Origin: Hetaerina americana
Lineage: Eukaryota > Arthropoda > Insecta > Odonata > Calopterygidae
Length of the DNA: 64,000 nucleotides
Assembly: GCA_022747635.1 (NCBI GenBank)
Contig: JAKTNV010000009.1
Location: forward strand, 64,931,677 to 64,995,676
Direction: 5' to 3'
Under the pieces are notes generated by a model that saw nothing but the letters and a program-made list of their open reading frames with translations, did not search any database and was not told where the DNA came from. The position numbers and the translations under genes are program-made. Below, piece by piece: positions 12,440 through 25,623 of the stretch. Positions within the stretch are counted from its first letter, which is position 1. The number at the start of each line of letters is the position of its first letter.

Positions 12440-13230
12440 ATCTATAAGATTCATGATATTACTCAAAGAGATGTCTCTGGTGCAGCAGGGGAACGGATGA
12501 TAGATCGTCATAAAACGGAGTAATCGAGGAGGGAAATTAGTGTTCCCAGACATGAGCCCCAGTACGAAGGGTCCCGACCCGTTCAACGGAGCGCATAAAC
12601 ACATCTTGCACACGAACGCATAAACACATTTCATGCCCAGCGCTTACGGCTCCTTAACGACCACCTCGCAAGGACATCACTAAGCCGGGAGGGTAATTCC
12701 CTCGAGCGGAAAGCTCCACTCCATCGGGATGACCGGCGGGGACGGGATGAAAAAGTAATACGGAGAGCAGGAAAAAAATGCACGCAGGATCGAGTTATCT
12801 CTTCCTTCTCCCTACCTCATCTGCTTCCCTTTACGCCGAAGAAATGAGTCTACCGGCGCACTTAGTCTTTCGGAGCAATCCCGACCTGGCCATTGATTCT
12901 TCAAGGACGGCAATGGGGAGAGGAGTACGAAGCCCAAAGGGATCCTGCGGCCGAGAGGGATTTCGGGACAAGGGAAAAGAAGAGGAGGAGAAAGCGGAAG
13001 AGATGGAGAAGAATGCAATGGAGAAGGAAAAGGAGGGAGGAAGGAGGAGGGCCCAGAGAGAGAGAGTAAAATGAAAGCGGCTTACATGGGGATTCGGAGA
13101 TGAATGAGCACTTCCGAGACGAGACCAACGCAAGTCATAAAAAATTCGACTGCAGGACGATCATGGCTAAGCCACTCCCTCGAAAAGATACGGCCCCGGA
13201 ATCATTATCCTTAGCTCTCGTTCCACGCGA
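12440..13230. other. CpG-rich island with purine-rich plus strand
   Basis: G+C rises from about 12.5 kb. Between about 12940 and 13080 the plus strand is almost entirely A and G (AGGAGG, GAAGGAAAAGGAGGG). The Glu/Lys/Arg-rich plus frame and Ser/Leu/Phe-rich minus frames in this block are consequences of the purine run. No domain is found. Confidence 0.5.
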
Positions 13231-14690
13231 GTACGGGCCTACAGGACTGTTGGCCGTTGACAAATGAAAATTGGCAACGGTTCGAAGCATTTGGGTGTTT
13301 CTCGACTAATTTCTACGAAAAGAGCCTTTGGCGAGAACCGTCCTCAGGTCGAGTAGCACGAGATAAAATAATCAGTCAGAGATTAAGATCTTTTGTGCAA
13401 CAAGTGCTTACATATGGACTCACGCGAAGACAGAAGAAATTACAAGTATATCTTTCGACCCATATTTCATTGAGACTTTAATATATATGCCTCTCTAAAA
13501 TCCTAGGGACCATCCTAAAATGATGATAAAGTAATATCTATCAAAATTATTCGTTTGCGCATGGATTTGTGAACTCGAAGCGATTTGGTCATTGAAAATT
13601 GGAACGGATAAACATACCGCAAACGGACAAACATCCAAGCTCACTTTAAGCATTTCTTAATGACTCTAAGTACATCATGTTCGAAGCGCCCCAGTATCTT
13701 AAGTAAATTTAATGTGAAGAGTTTGGGCACGAGAATGACTCTTTGAAAATAAATTAAAAAACGAATTAGGAATATATGAAAAGATAGGGAATATGTAATA
13801 GTTGAGAAACACATTTTATGTACTTAAGTTTTTATGATGACCTGCAGCCAAAACATCGATATTATAATATATATACTGACGAACGAACCGACACAAAGTA
13901 TTCGATACATTTTATCGAACATGTTTTCAAAGACGTAATAGTCAATCATAATAGCAGTACGTAAGTAATAGTAATCAGAGTACATAGCCTCCGTAAGCGA
14001 GTTGAATCATTTTCAAGGTTCTTTTGCAAAACAGAGGAGAAAGGAAAGACACCCGAATCATGCACTCGTAAAAATGTTCTGCAAGAGATCATATTAAAGT
14101 TGGAAGCACGCTGACCAAGATGACTAAAGGTCGTAAATAGCTCGTTGCAGCCATTAGTACTGGACGGCTCGACAATTAACACATGAAGTTCAAATTAATT
14201 TTTTGTTCGCCTCATATTAAAAACATCCATTCGGTATTAAAAAATCTAGATTTTAAATCCAGCTAGTTGGTAACGTTACTATCATAATTTTCCAACCAAC
14301 CCTGGTGAACTGAATTTGTCCTGGGAAAAGACATACTATAGAGGAATCTTACTCAAGGATTGAAATATAATGATAGCAACATATTTTAAATTTTTACACC
14401 GATTCGTATTTTAAAATGAATTGGGAAGGAAATACAGTAAAAAATAAATACCATTACTAACTGATGCATTAAAACTCAATATTCTGGTAACTAAAATACC
14501 AATCTAACCGCCAATATTTATAAAATATAAACTTGTTGGAGTTCAAGAATCATCACAAGGGGTTACATTTCAGGAAGACATAAAACACAATATCAGAGCA
14601 AAAAAAAGAAAAAAGAGGTTAATAGAAGTATACAGGAGTACATTTTTGAGGCTGAATTGAGTTTTGGATGACGGTTTAACTCGCAAAAAT
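13231..14690. other. AT-rich non-coding stretch
   Basis: Frames at 13257-13481 (+) and 13946-14182 (-) are short and without recognisable motifs. Nothing else is seen. Confidence 0.5.
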
Positions 14691-14699
14691 GAAGTGGTG

Positions 14700-15290
14700 A
14701 GATAACAATTCTGGGGAAGGGAGACGGAGGACAGTGGTGGGCTACGGCTAGCGAGACTGAGCTTAAACGACAGATGTATGCGGGGAGAGGGAGGATGGAA
14801 GGGGAGTGCGGAATTGGGAAGCGTAGTAGCGGAGAGTGCGGGCTGATTTAGAGGGTGACTATTCACCCGACGAGATTATCAATCTTTCACGAAGGACCGA
14901 AAGCTCGGGTCCGGAAAAGGGGAGCGGAAACGAGTCGGTTGGCGGGACGACCGGGGCGTGTAAGGGGGGAGGGGCGATTGCATTGTAAGGAGGGAGGTGG
15001 GACGGGATGGGGCGGAGGAAGGCTGACTCGTACATCTTTTGACGCGAGACATTCACACATTCGGAAAATTCCTGCCGCCGTCCGTTTCCCCCCATCCTAC
15101 CCCCCCCCACCCTTCCTTACTCGAAAATACCATAAATACATTTATCGGCTGCCTCTTCGTTTTCTAACTCAAATATACCTCCTTCAAACGCAATATTCAC
15201 TCACGTCGCTCCAAATGTCTCCCTTCTACGGTCCCTCTCGACTTCCCTCTCCAACTCTTCCTTTGTCGGTCGGTCATAAAATTTAATAAC
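14700..15290. other. CpG-rich island with strand switch
   Basis: From about 14720 to 15015 the plus strand is G/A-rich. From about 15070 to 15260 it is C/T-rich. Frames of 83-143 codons on both strands follow this composition and show no domain. Confidence 0.5.
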
Positions 15291-18287
15291 ACATGATGGA
15301 GCGACGCGCTCTTTTTAGCCAGTACAAAAGTGTTCCATTAGACCCTGGTAAACCAAACGGTCGATGCAAATATCGATTTTGCACGCTAGTAACGACCAGT
15401 GCATGTAAGCAAACGCTACATCCAACGCCGCTTAGCAAATAAAACATTTCTTCAAAGTTCACGTGTTAATGTAATTGGCTATAAAAAGGTGCTCGTGCTC
15501 CACTGCTTATGAATAACCGTAACTCATCCATATTAAATCCTAACACTAGTCCGAGCCGGAATTCTAAATCGCGCTCCTCGGGTCACCCAGGAAGCACTCC
15601 ACTCACTGAACCTTCCAGAATCGGCTCCAACAATAATAATTTTTAGTCACACACAATGAAATGGTTTCGATAAATTAAAAATTTACTCCTTTGTTAAAAT
15701 GGCTCGTAAGAGAACAAAGGACACGAAACTGAATTACGCTGGGCAAAACCTTTCAGCACGCTCTTTCTTCTGCGGCCGTGAGTTTGACGGAACAGAACAC
15801 CGATGAAATTGATGAGATCGACTGATTGAATAGAATTAAAATCAATATCAATTCCATTCCATCGATTTCAGTTATCCTTAATCATACTCAAAACTATGAA
15901 ATTTAGGCTTCGATATACTTTCGGGTATCTAAAACTTGGTAATTGTGATCACTAAACTAGCATGCTAATTAATAACGTTGCAGTAAACCCGTACAACACG
16001 CCATTGTTGAGCTCTTAAGTAAATTACGCCACGCATATCGCTTCACTTCTGCCTTTTGCCTATTTGTGCACAGGAACGTGCATGTTGATGCGATAAACCC
16101 ATCCCGATAAATTAAAAACGTACCCAACGTCCTTTTGTGTGCTCGAAGTCAAGCGTGTAACAGAACATGCAAGTACCCAATCTACAAAAAAAATCGAAAA
16201 CAAAGAATTGCTGACATTTTTTTGAACGGCATTCGGGAAAACTCTGTAGATTTTTGTTAAATTTTCCACGGGTAAAAAAATTGTTTTGCGTGGAAGCAAA
16301 TTAGGTGGAGGAAGGTCCCCTCAAATGAACTAGTTTTCTGTACTTCACGAGTCAATAGTGAGGGAGTGGTCGTTCATTATCGATCGGTGACTGCGTGGTT
16401 TGTCCATCCACCGGGTGCCCATGAGAAAAGACGATTTATTGCCATCGCCAATCAATATGCACGCATTCACGTTCAGTGACATTTATCCAATTATACGAGA
16501 CTTGCGCTGCGGACGTTGCTTGTGCGCCACCGTGAATGTGATGAGTGGTAAATGGGACTTTGAGATGACATCTACAAATTTGGCAAGATTTTAGAGACAC
16601 CCTTACATTTTACTTGATCGCATTTCGACATGGAGCCAGGAGTTAAAATACAATACCCCTGTGTCGGAGAAAAAACTCAACGGTTCGACGTTTCATCTCG
16701 GGCAGTAAAAAGGTGGGACCGTTTTTCGCATCATCTGAAACTTTGCCACGGGTCAGAAACGGATTAACCTACGAATGAAATCACCAGAAGGAAAATATTA
16801 GATTCACAATCCCGCACTCCAACGTACATGGACTGTTTATGAGAAAACCCTGTAGCCGAGATACTTAAAAGAAAGCAATGGTATATTTCCCCATCGCCTC
16901 TCAATGTTTATATCAATAAATCCGGGTCAATAGTTCGACGTTGTAAATTTACGTAAAGGATGGGAAAGAGGGAGAGCGAGAGAAAGAGAGTTCCTGAGCA
17001 TTAGCCCAGTTTAATGGACAGTAACTATGAAAGACGGTTTGAATTAGGCACATTTAGAATGGCATTATCCTTTACATATGGAAGATATCTGTGAAAAAAG
17101 CAAAACTATGCCAGGAATAAACGACTAATGACACAAGCCCTGGCATAGAAAATATACTTTGGCTCTGAAAACCCTCAATACAATTGGAAGAATCCGAGTC
17201 AACGTTCGGAAACTTCATCGACATGGAGAAGATTCGATGATGCTGTCTGGATTAGAATGCTGACAATTCCTAAGCGTCCATGAGTAGTCCAGAAAACAGA
17301 TGAGTGATTTGAAGAGCACATGAAAAGCACTTGGAAATGATCATGAACAGCTTCAGGAGCTAATATGCATAACTAAGAAACATAGAACGAAAATGATTAG
17401 CAAAGTCTTCTCAGTTTTAAAGGGAAAACTCACAAAATGAAGGTAAGAAAAAAGAAGGCTGATCAAATAGCCAATTACAGCAACTTTGAAGGAGAAGAAA
17501 GAATGAAAGAAAATATTTCCATTCATGGAAATGAAAATGGAAGAACATAACTTAAATATTAATGTAAATAAAGCAAACCTAATAATTTGTGAAAGTTGAG
17601 AACCGAATAAGAGGACACGGTAGAGAGAATATAAAAAAACCACTTTATCATGGATTCATCATCACCTATGGTAGGAGAAGAAAGAACAACAAACATAGGA
17701 ACTCAGGAAGGGAATATAATCAACAAGAAGGGCCAGCTGAACACAACTAACAACACAAGATTATAAAAGGAGAAATATCCCATAAAAAGGGAAATTTCCT
17801 GAAGCATAAAACAAACTATGGTGGTGACGCATTAGCAGCATAGCAGTGAAAAGAAAAAAAATTGCAACCAATAGAAATAAGGTGTGACATAAAAATAGAG
17901 GAGAAAGGGGAGACAGCCAAATACGATGAGGAAATTCTAAGAAGTACTAAGAAGGAAAAAGGTTTCTTAAGATCTCTCAGAAAAAATGAGAAGAAAATTG
18001 GCGTCACTTCCCATGAGGATAAAGGAATAATCATTAGAAGTCGCGTATAAATACACCAGTAACATAGTAAAAGCTGCATTGTAATGAGTAATAAAGAAAT
18101 GAAGACGCCAGCGATGAAGCGAAGAGTTTGAAGAGCAGCAGGAAACAAAAATTTGGATTTACAATTATAAATGATAGAGAAAAATAATGTAATTATATGA
18201 GAAGAGTCGAAAAAATAATATTCATACATACCACATTTGAAAATTAACCAGATACATTTAAATGGTATCAGGATCAACCTTGTGAAC
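15291..18287. other. AT-rich non-coding stretch, A/G-rich in its second half
   Basis: From about 17390 to 18180 the plus strand is rich in AAG/GAA-type purine words. The 96- and 157-codon minus frames there are Phe/Ser/Leu-rich antisense readings of that bias. No domain, TE motif or RNA gene is seen. Confidence 0.5.
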
Positions 18288-18378
18288 ATTCATCTTGAGG
18301 AATAAGAAAAACTTTGTAAAATTCACCAAATATTTTTTGCACAATTGTTCGAAGTTTGCCTTATTCCTCAAGATTAAT
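18288..18378 (+). ncRNA. Long imperfect hairpin, pre-miRNA-like or MITE-like
   Basis: The left arm at 18288-18306 and right arm at 18360-18378 pair over 19 bp with one mismatch, including 15 perfect pairs (ATCTTGAGGAATAAG against its complement at 18360-18374). After a 2-nt internal mismatch the stem resumes with 18309-18316 against 18350-18357 (8 pairs, one G-T), closing a loop of about 33 nt. The total is about 91 nt. An imperfect stem of 25-30 bp with a single open loop is the size and shape of an animal microRNA precursor, but a decayed MITE would also fold this way. I do not recognise either arm as a known miRNA. The transcribed strand is unknown. Confidence 0.4.
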
Positions 18379-19690
18379 TTCCTTTGCGACTTATTAATTC
18401 CTACGATTAAAAATATCCTAAGCAATAATAGATAATTGTCACTATCTTTATTTATCACTGAACAGTGAAATAATGCTAACGACGATTAAGAATAACATTG
18501 CCCGTTTATGAGTTAAAATAGCATTCAGCCTCATTCCGCAAATATCACTTCGGAGCCGAAGCGCCACAAGAGATCAAGGAACTTCCTGGCAATTTATTTT
18601 GCCAGAAATAACTTCCCGGGACGGATGCGAGGCGAGGCATATGGCGCAAAAAAGGTCCAGATATTACTCATTCACATTATCAAATCCCACGGAAGGCGGG
18701 GAGGGAGAAAAGAGAAGAGAATGCTTACAGAAACGTTGAAATAATTAGGAAGCGGAGTGGACAAAAAAATTCGTAGCGCGGTCGGTTAAAGACGCTGAAA
18801 AACCCAACGTTAAATTTCTCAGGAATGATATGACTCCCCCAAATAATCCCTAGATTTACATAGAAATAAAAATAAATGAAGACGCTCTCGAGGAGCTGTC
18901 GTGGACTAAGCATGATAAATGATTAAGGGCATTCTTCAAACTTAAGGAATTCCCCGAATTCAAGGACTCACTTCATTCAAAATTCTTGAAATTTACGCAT
19001 AATTCTTCAAGGTTGGAGGGAACAGTTTTTAACTGCAATGCCTTTCGACAAATTGTGCTTTTTGAGTAGAAAATGCCACATTAGCGAGAATATGGGACTG
19101 GCCTAATCTTTTCGAAGGCCATTTCATCGGAGGAGATTTGAAAATTTAGAAAAAGTTAATTAATCAAAACATAAAATTCTTAGAATTACTAAATAAGACT
19201 CTGCAGTAAAAGAAAATTAAGCATACATATTGCAGCAGATTGTTTCAAGGCCATGCATGAGCAAATTTATGAGATAGACAATGAATTCATTGGATAACGT
19301 CGGCTATAATTATCGAATTGAATAGATGTATAGCCAATGGTTGAACACACGCCTGGTCAAATAATAATTCACGAGTGCCCGTCAGTACTTTTTGAAAGGA
19401 TTTTTCGGGGCCACGGGAAGTCAAAATTTGAAAGGAAGATATATCGCCCACTAATCAAAAAAATTTATTTTCCTGGCGTATTTTAATTTTTATCACTACT
19501 TCTAAGTCCCATTACCCCACGTAATTAACCTATTCTAATTTCATACGGTAAATGATACATAATTAATTGATATTCGAAAAAATAATTACATTATTTCTGA
19601 ACGAAGCGCAATTTAAGAATGGAGACTTTTAAACAAGTTTCTACGCCTTTATAAAATATGGTATATCTTGAAATCATAGGATTCCGGAAT
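18379..19690. other. AT-rich non-coding stretch
   Basis: Short minus frames at 18258-18458 and 18725-18913 lack motifs. The first overlaps the hairpin and is not credible as coding. Confidence 0.5.
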
Positions 19691-19762
19691 CTGTAGGGAT
19701 ATGAGGGGTTAATAAATGAAGGCTACCTGTAGGGATATGAGGGGTTAATAAATGAAGGCTAT
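19691..19762. repeat. 36-bp tandem duplication
   Basis: Two head-to-tail copies, 19691-19726 and 19727-19762, each beginning CTGTAGGGATATGAGGGG. They differ only at the last base (C versus T). A simple local tandem duplication, evidently recent. Confidence 0.95.
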
Positions 19763-20264
19763 AAGGAATGAGTTTAGATGTACACGCTGCCTATGGTGTA
19801 CAGCCTATTCCCACCCCCATCCTTGGTACACCTCTAAGTACGATAATGATTTATAATACAAGCCATTCGAGTAAAAATGAGTGCAGAGTGATTGGAATAT
19901 TGCACTAGATGGATTCTTAGACACATAGTAATTCGGAAGAGTAGACTTCCCGTTGAACGTACCTCAAATCAACACTATGTAAGTATTAAGTAGTCGAGTA
20001 TAATTGGAAGAAGTCGCATGGTTTTTCTCATCCCACTTCCTAAATAATTAAGTATATTGAACCAAAGATGTCAGTAAGTAGCTTTAAACGTTTTAAAGAA
20101 CTTCAAATGGGAATGCAGAACTGATAATTCGGGCACGGTTCGTAGCGTAGCTAAATCTAACCTTGGAATTTGAAATCAAACTTATAGTGGATCATCTAAA
20201 CATTAAGAATTCAATGTGGAGGAAGAATTTATTAGGATAATACTATGCACCTTTTTAAATAGCT
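19763..20264. other. AT-rich non-coding stretch
   Basis: Nothing recognisable. Confidence 0.5.
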
Positions 20265-20425
20265 ATGTATGTCACAAGGGTAGTGGTAGCCTAGTAAATA
20301 CCGCGTTGGACCACTGACCATAGGGTCCAGATTCGATTTTTGGGAACGCCTCGGGCACTCACAGCTCCACCCGGACTGTGTAATTTTTCGAGTACCGGAT
20401 ATTTCTGGGAAACTATAAGCGGCAC
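20265..20425 (+). repeat. tRNA-derived SINE, plus strand (family member 1)
   Basis: An A-box-like stretch (GGTAGCCTAGTAAATACC, about 20285-20302) is followed by a degenerate B box (GGTCCAGATTCGATTTTTGG, about 20324-20343). The tail then contains GTACCGGATATTTCTGGGAA (20392-20411). The same head-to-tail order, with a tail GTACCGAATCTTTCTGGGAA, occurs on the minus strand at 46.0 kb. Shared non-tRNA tail and spacing identify both as copies of one SINE family. The boxes are mutated, so it is probably inactive. The exact ends are uncertain. Confidence 0.65.
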
Positions 20426-23225
20426 AGTGAATACCCCCCACCTTGATGATTGAATTTCACACATCGTTGGTCTTAGTACTAGGTGAGCACTACCTTTACC
20501 TAATTAACTGATCTTCGGGTTAATTACTGTGATTGGTGGTATGCCATCGTGACCTAGACAATGACAAAATGTATTATAATTCCTGAGATGAGCGAATTTA
20601 AGGAGCTCGAGTATGGTGATTCGCGACTTTTTTACTTCTCAAAGAACTGCATGCCATACATTTTTCAAGTTAAGACTTGATATTTTTCATTAAGGTTTCT
20701 AGTTGGGGGGGTCATTATTCCAGCTGACTTCCTAAGGGAAATATCAAAAGCATATATTGACCGGTAAACTTGGATACGCTAATTCTGCGATACAATTTAA
20801 GGGAACTGAAGTTTGAGTATGACAAGCCAAAAATCAAGTAAGACGCATAGATTGTGCACACGAAATAATGTGAATATATAATATAAGAGCACCATTGATT
20901 AAAAAGCAGGAGCCTGCGGTTTAATACGAGTGTCATGGTTGCTAATGGACATTTAGGATTAATGTCATCTGGCATAAAGATTATCATAGCACTCGTTTAA
21001 AAATGTGTAATCCACGAAGAATAAGCAAAGAATGACGCAAAAGCGAAAACAAGAAAAGAAATATGTATTGACTGGGAAGGAAAAGAAACACGCTAACTTT
21101 AGAGAGCTACTGGTTATCAAGGAAACCTTATATCCAATGGAATAGAGCCAAATTTAGCACTACGGATCAAAGACACGCAATCGAAGGAAGGCCAACTCCC
21201 AAACGCCGCCCCCTCATCCAGTAAGGCATAAGTCACGGAGAGTCGACTGGCTAAATGAACGACGCATGGTGTTTCCAATAAACCAAAGATTTCCAAGCGT
21301 CAGTTTGATAAAGAGTGACGCACGATTGCTTCACCACTGCACGTGTCCTCCGATACCAGAGCTTAAAAAGCATGCTGACCTTGTCAGGCTGCAGCCGAAT
21401 ATGAAGAAAATTATATGCACAGAATCAGTAGGGTATAGTCATGATTATCCATTTGGGAGGACATAAAATCGAATTTCGCTTACCAGAAGAGTACCTCCTA
21501 CAGTATCCAAAATGTGGATACATATGGAATACTCAGAAACAAAACTTATGCCTGTAAATACAAGTATGCCTGCATTAAGACCACGTAATTTTCTGCAAAT
21601 GCTCATTTCTTGATAAGATACTTATGAGGGAATTTTTCATTCATTGTGGAACGAGTGATATTTTCATAGAGAAAAACATCTATAACTGTGGCTCTACAGA
21701 GTTAACTGGTTAAGACAAGAATTAGAAAAAAATATTCAGGACATAACGACAAAAAGTTAGCCCTTTCAAATTTAGAAAGAGTATAGCCACAGGATTTAAC
21801 AGGATAGTAAGAATTTCACGAAGATGCTGTCTCTTACAATACTAATTAAAAAATATAGATAAAATAAAATGAAGAAGACTGTCTTGGCACGGATATAAAC
21901 GAAAAATGAATGAGGTTCGATGAACCTGGAGAAAATAAAATCGGGAACCCTTGGCGGGCAGGAGGAGGAGAGGACGACAGAGAAGAACATAAGAGGTTAG
22001 GAGTCAAGTAAGCCATGCTCCGCAGTCAACAAGATGAGAAAGGCAAACACAACGGAGGTAGATTGTATTGAATGATGCGGTCAAAGCTTTTAAAAAAAAG
22101 CCGCAATAAAATATTGAGTCAATTAGTTTACCCTCAAAGACATGAAGAGAGCTTAAGCCAGCCAGGATTCTGGTTGTTATTCAGAGAGATCCGTAATAAC
22201 ACCTGTAGTTCCTATCAATTCAAGTGTTTGTACCAGAAAATACATGCATCAATAATGCGTTCCAGTAACTTGGCAAGAAAGAAACTCGGGGATGAGATGT
22301 ACTCAAAAGGTAGTTTTTAAAGAGATTTTAAATAGCAGGGGAACCTAGTAGACACAAAACATTGGATATTGGGCCGTCTCTCGTGAATGAAGATGAATTT
22401 GCCGAACTTCCTCCTCAGCGAGTTTCGAGTTTCTGGCGAAATGAATCAGATTATCCAACAAATGTACAGCAATAGACTGGAAACCTCCTCTTGCACTCCT
22501 CTCCACACAATACAATGGAGAACCTGTCCAAGGAGTGAGGAGGTTATTATCTCTATACGCTAGAGCGTAACCTCTACACCGTTTTCTACATTACATAATA
22601 CTCCGTTCGTCTTAATATCAGCATCAACAACCTTCTTCATCAACCGCTTCTTGAGAACCACAATTCCCGTCAGTCGGCCTCCCCGTCCCAAACAAGCCTC
22701 CCTCCACGATGATTAATTCCATAATTACTATAATATTTTAGAAAATGTCTCACTCCCACCCATCGAACATTCGATCAAACTTAAAACACTTCACAGGCAT
22801 GTAATATAATTCCTGAAATACCGTCACCCATCGCTCATTGCTGTACACCCAGGCACATTCCGCCCCCCCCTTTTTTCCTCTCTCCACTGCCAATCCAATC
22901 ACCCAATCTGTAGTTCCAGTTCTGACAACGATCATTAATTACAACATTTGTCAAACCAATAAACGGTCGGGAATTGTAATCAAAAAGAGCGCCTTTTGGC
23001 TTGAATGACTATGATGGTCTGAAGGGTATAGCTTTAGGGTGAGGTGCGTAACCACGTAGGACTTCATGATCTCCTTAACTCAAAGCGACAACAGCCGAAA
23101 ATAGCTTACTACTTAGTGCTCCCTTTCACCAGTAAAAAAAAAGAAAAAAAACAATGCATATTGGTTTCATGCAAGACGAGCAGAAAGACAGAAAAAAAAC
23201 AAAAAAAGAGGGGAGTAAGAAGATT
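20426..23225. other. Non-coding stretch
   Basis: AT-rich, with a pyrimidine-rich patch near 22600-22880 that includes a C8T6 run. Frames of 61-90 codons lack motifs or gene context. Confidence 0.5.
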
Positions 23226-23640
23226 TAGTATTTTCAATGAGCTCAGGCCTTGACGGCGGCACGCTGAACGGCTCAAATTCCTCGCAAAGAAGGCGGCTAA
23301 CGAATATTGGCGAGTAAATTCCGGGCTCGTCCCAGATTCCCATTTTCTCAGTCATTCGAGCACACGATAGAAGACGAGAACTTTTGCCGTTCCAATTCTT
23401 GATCGAATCCACAATTCCAGACCTATCGTATCGTCCCGTTTCCAAGCCCCCCCGCTTGCGCCCCGGGTGCAGGCAGGTCCCGCTCAAACGGGCAGCGTGG
23501 GGCAGCGCGACCACCTGCGGCGTGGTGAACACTTCCCATCTCCCAAGCCCTACACGCTCTGTGCCGTTCATATTATTTTCCACCCCTCTGCCCACTTCAG
23601 CTGGCGTCAATGGATCGCTTAGAATTACCATCAAAAGCAT
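23167..23640 (-). CDS. 157-codon open frame in GC-rich island, unknown
   Basis: I do not recognise it. The frame is the longest on the minus strand in this part of the window. Its middle reads as fairly ordinary protein (for example GIWDEPGIYSPIFVSRLL), with no signal peptide, membrane segment or domain. An overlapping 126-codon frame on the plus strand (23384-23764) is also open, which weakens the case. The last 20 codons are Ser/Phe/Leu-rich antisense of a purine-rich tract. It could be an exon, a fragment of an unrecognised repeat or a composition-driven frame. Confidence 0.2.
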   Translation of the reverse strand: MLLMVILSDPLTPAEVGRGVENNMNGTERVGLGRWEVFTTPQVVALPHAARLSGTCLHPGRKRGGLETGRYDRSGIVDSIKNWNGKSSRLLSCARMTEKMGIWDEPGIYSPIFVSRLLCEEFEPFSVPPSRPELIENTKSSYSPLFLFFFCLSARLA

Positions 23641-23650
23641 CTGTCTCGAT
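23230..23650. other. CpG-rich island
   Basis: An isolated rise in G+C and CpG between AT-rich flanks. It includes GCGCCCCGGGTGC-type sequence and a C7 run near 23450. Confidence 0.5.
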
Positions 23651-23764
23651 CCTCCGCAAACAAAAGAGGATTCTCGAATAATTAAGGGTTCGAAATGGGG
23701 AACTAATCAAGGTGAAGCGTCCATGCCAGATTTTCAATACTTCAAAATGATCCGGACAATTTAA

Positions 23765-25600
23765 ATGCCAAATTTAACTGCGCTGATGGATCGTATGAGG
23801 TAAATCAGTAATAGGGGATAAAAAATTATATCGGAAAATGTCAGGTTCCACTCTCCATCATACGACATTTAAAAAAAGTTATTCTATGCCCATTATCTAT
23901 TCACTCAACCTGTTTTGGCGGGATTTGACACACTAAAACCATTTCTAAATAAAAAATGTATATATTGAATTGATTATTTATAGTTAACCATGTACCTGGG
24001 AATAAAAATTAGGCATTTATCGTGCAAATATTAGCGAGGGCACTTCAGTTTCATGACAAACGCTTGGCGACAACATGAGACAACATAATCAATAACTCAT
24101 TCATTTATTTTCACAGAAGACGGCATTCCTAATATATATTCATTAAATCTATCGTTTAAACTGATTCCGTGTAATTATTTTTCCTGGTGAGGAATCGTGA
24201 CCTATATAATTTATTTCAGCGATAAAAATAATACTGCAAAATAGTAAGTCAAAACTCATGCAAAAAATATTTTGAAAACTAGAGTTAAATCAGCATCTCT
24301 ACATGCCATGTTCTTCAAAGGTACAATTTCTTATCACCTCCTATTATTTTTGTCACAAAACAATATTTGAAACCGCAAATCTAGAATTGTGATTGAAAAT
24401 TAAAGAAATCCTAATTGTGTAACAACTCTGATTTACGCCATTCGATAACTGAACATAATGTATCACATAATTGGTGTTATATTCGTCTGAGCACATTATG
24501 TTACGAGCATTCAACCCGACCTAAATTAAAGCATAACGATGTTTTACAACGGCTCGGTTGAAAATAGCGCCAGCACTCAAATACTTACTCTATCACATCA
24601 CTGCTATCACCCTCGGAAACTTGAGGTTCTCTTTCTCAAGATTTTGAGAGATATTTTGTGATAACTGAAGCAAAAATGAGCATCAATATTTTGTCATAAT
24701 ATAACACTCAAATATTTAATAAAATTATACTACCATAGCGTAACCACAGAAACTCAGAATAACCTTTCTAAATTTGGAAGAAATATTCAGAAATAGGGAT
24801 CAGTGATTTTGATTTATGGTATTTAAATTTGCCTTCCATTATCATACTCAAAAGAAAAATCTATGAAGCTTCATAAGATAACGGGACGCCTTGGTTTCAC
24901 ATAAAATTCTCCATTGCTTTCAACATTTATCTGCGGAGACCTGTGGGTCGATAAATCCATTTTTGGCTTCGTAGAAATATATAAAACAGAAACCTTAGGA
25001 TGGCTTAGTGGTGTTTCCACAGAATTCGAACGCTCATGATTGACGGAGGGAATAATATGTATGAGTCACGAACGTAATTTTGCAATAGAATAATATCTCT
25101 CCAGCTTAATTAAACATTTAAGGGATTATAGAGAGTGAAATCCTTCAAATTTTCAATACTTTCAACTCAGGGTAACTTATGGTAAGGAATATTTAATGAA
25201 GAAAAGTCTTAGGTTAAAATTCCTTTGATACACACAAACCTTCCAGTCAGAAGAAGAAAATTAAATATAAAGTAGATATTTAAAGCTCGATACAGAGGTA
25301 GACAATTTGATTTTCTCAGCAGTAAATCATTTTCTTATAATTTCTAAATATTTAGCAACAAGCAAATTTCTAATTAATCTCCATTATGCCCAATGAGGCG
25401 GAGGTAAATCTATGATACATATATATTATTTTAATTGCGCAGTATCACAATGAAATACATATCAACAACTTGTTAAGGCTTATTCGTCGCACAAAAAATA
25501 TTTTAAAAATCCTTTTCAATAAAATTTAGCCAACCGATGCCACTGAGGAATTTTCACATGAAACATTCACGATTCAAAGAAGAAATGATATTTAGGACAA
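23765..25600. other. AT-rich non-coding stretch
   Basis: No frame of 60 or more codons occurs on either strand over about 1.8 kb, and I see no repeats. Confidence 0.6.
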
Positions 25601-25623
25601 ATAAAATAGTATAGTAGACTCAC

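Noticed and set aside
14855..15286. 143-codon plus-strand frame
   Set aside because: Crosses a purine-to-pyrimidine switch, changing from Arg/Gly-rich to Pro/Ser/Leu-rich exactly there, which indicates compositional reading.
17353..18289. 96- and 157-codon minus-strand frames resembling membrane proteins
   Set aside because: Phe/Leu/Ser/Ile runs are what antisense of A/G-rich DNA encodes. No start context or conserved motif.
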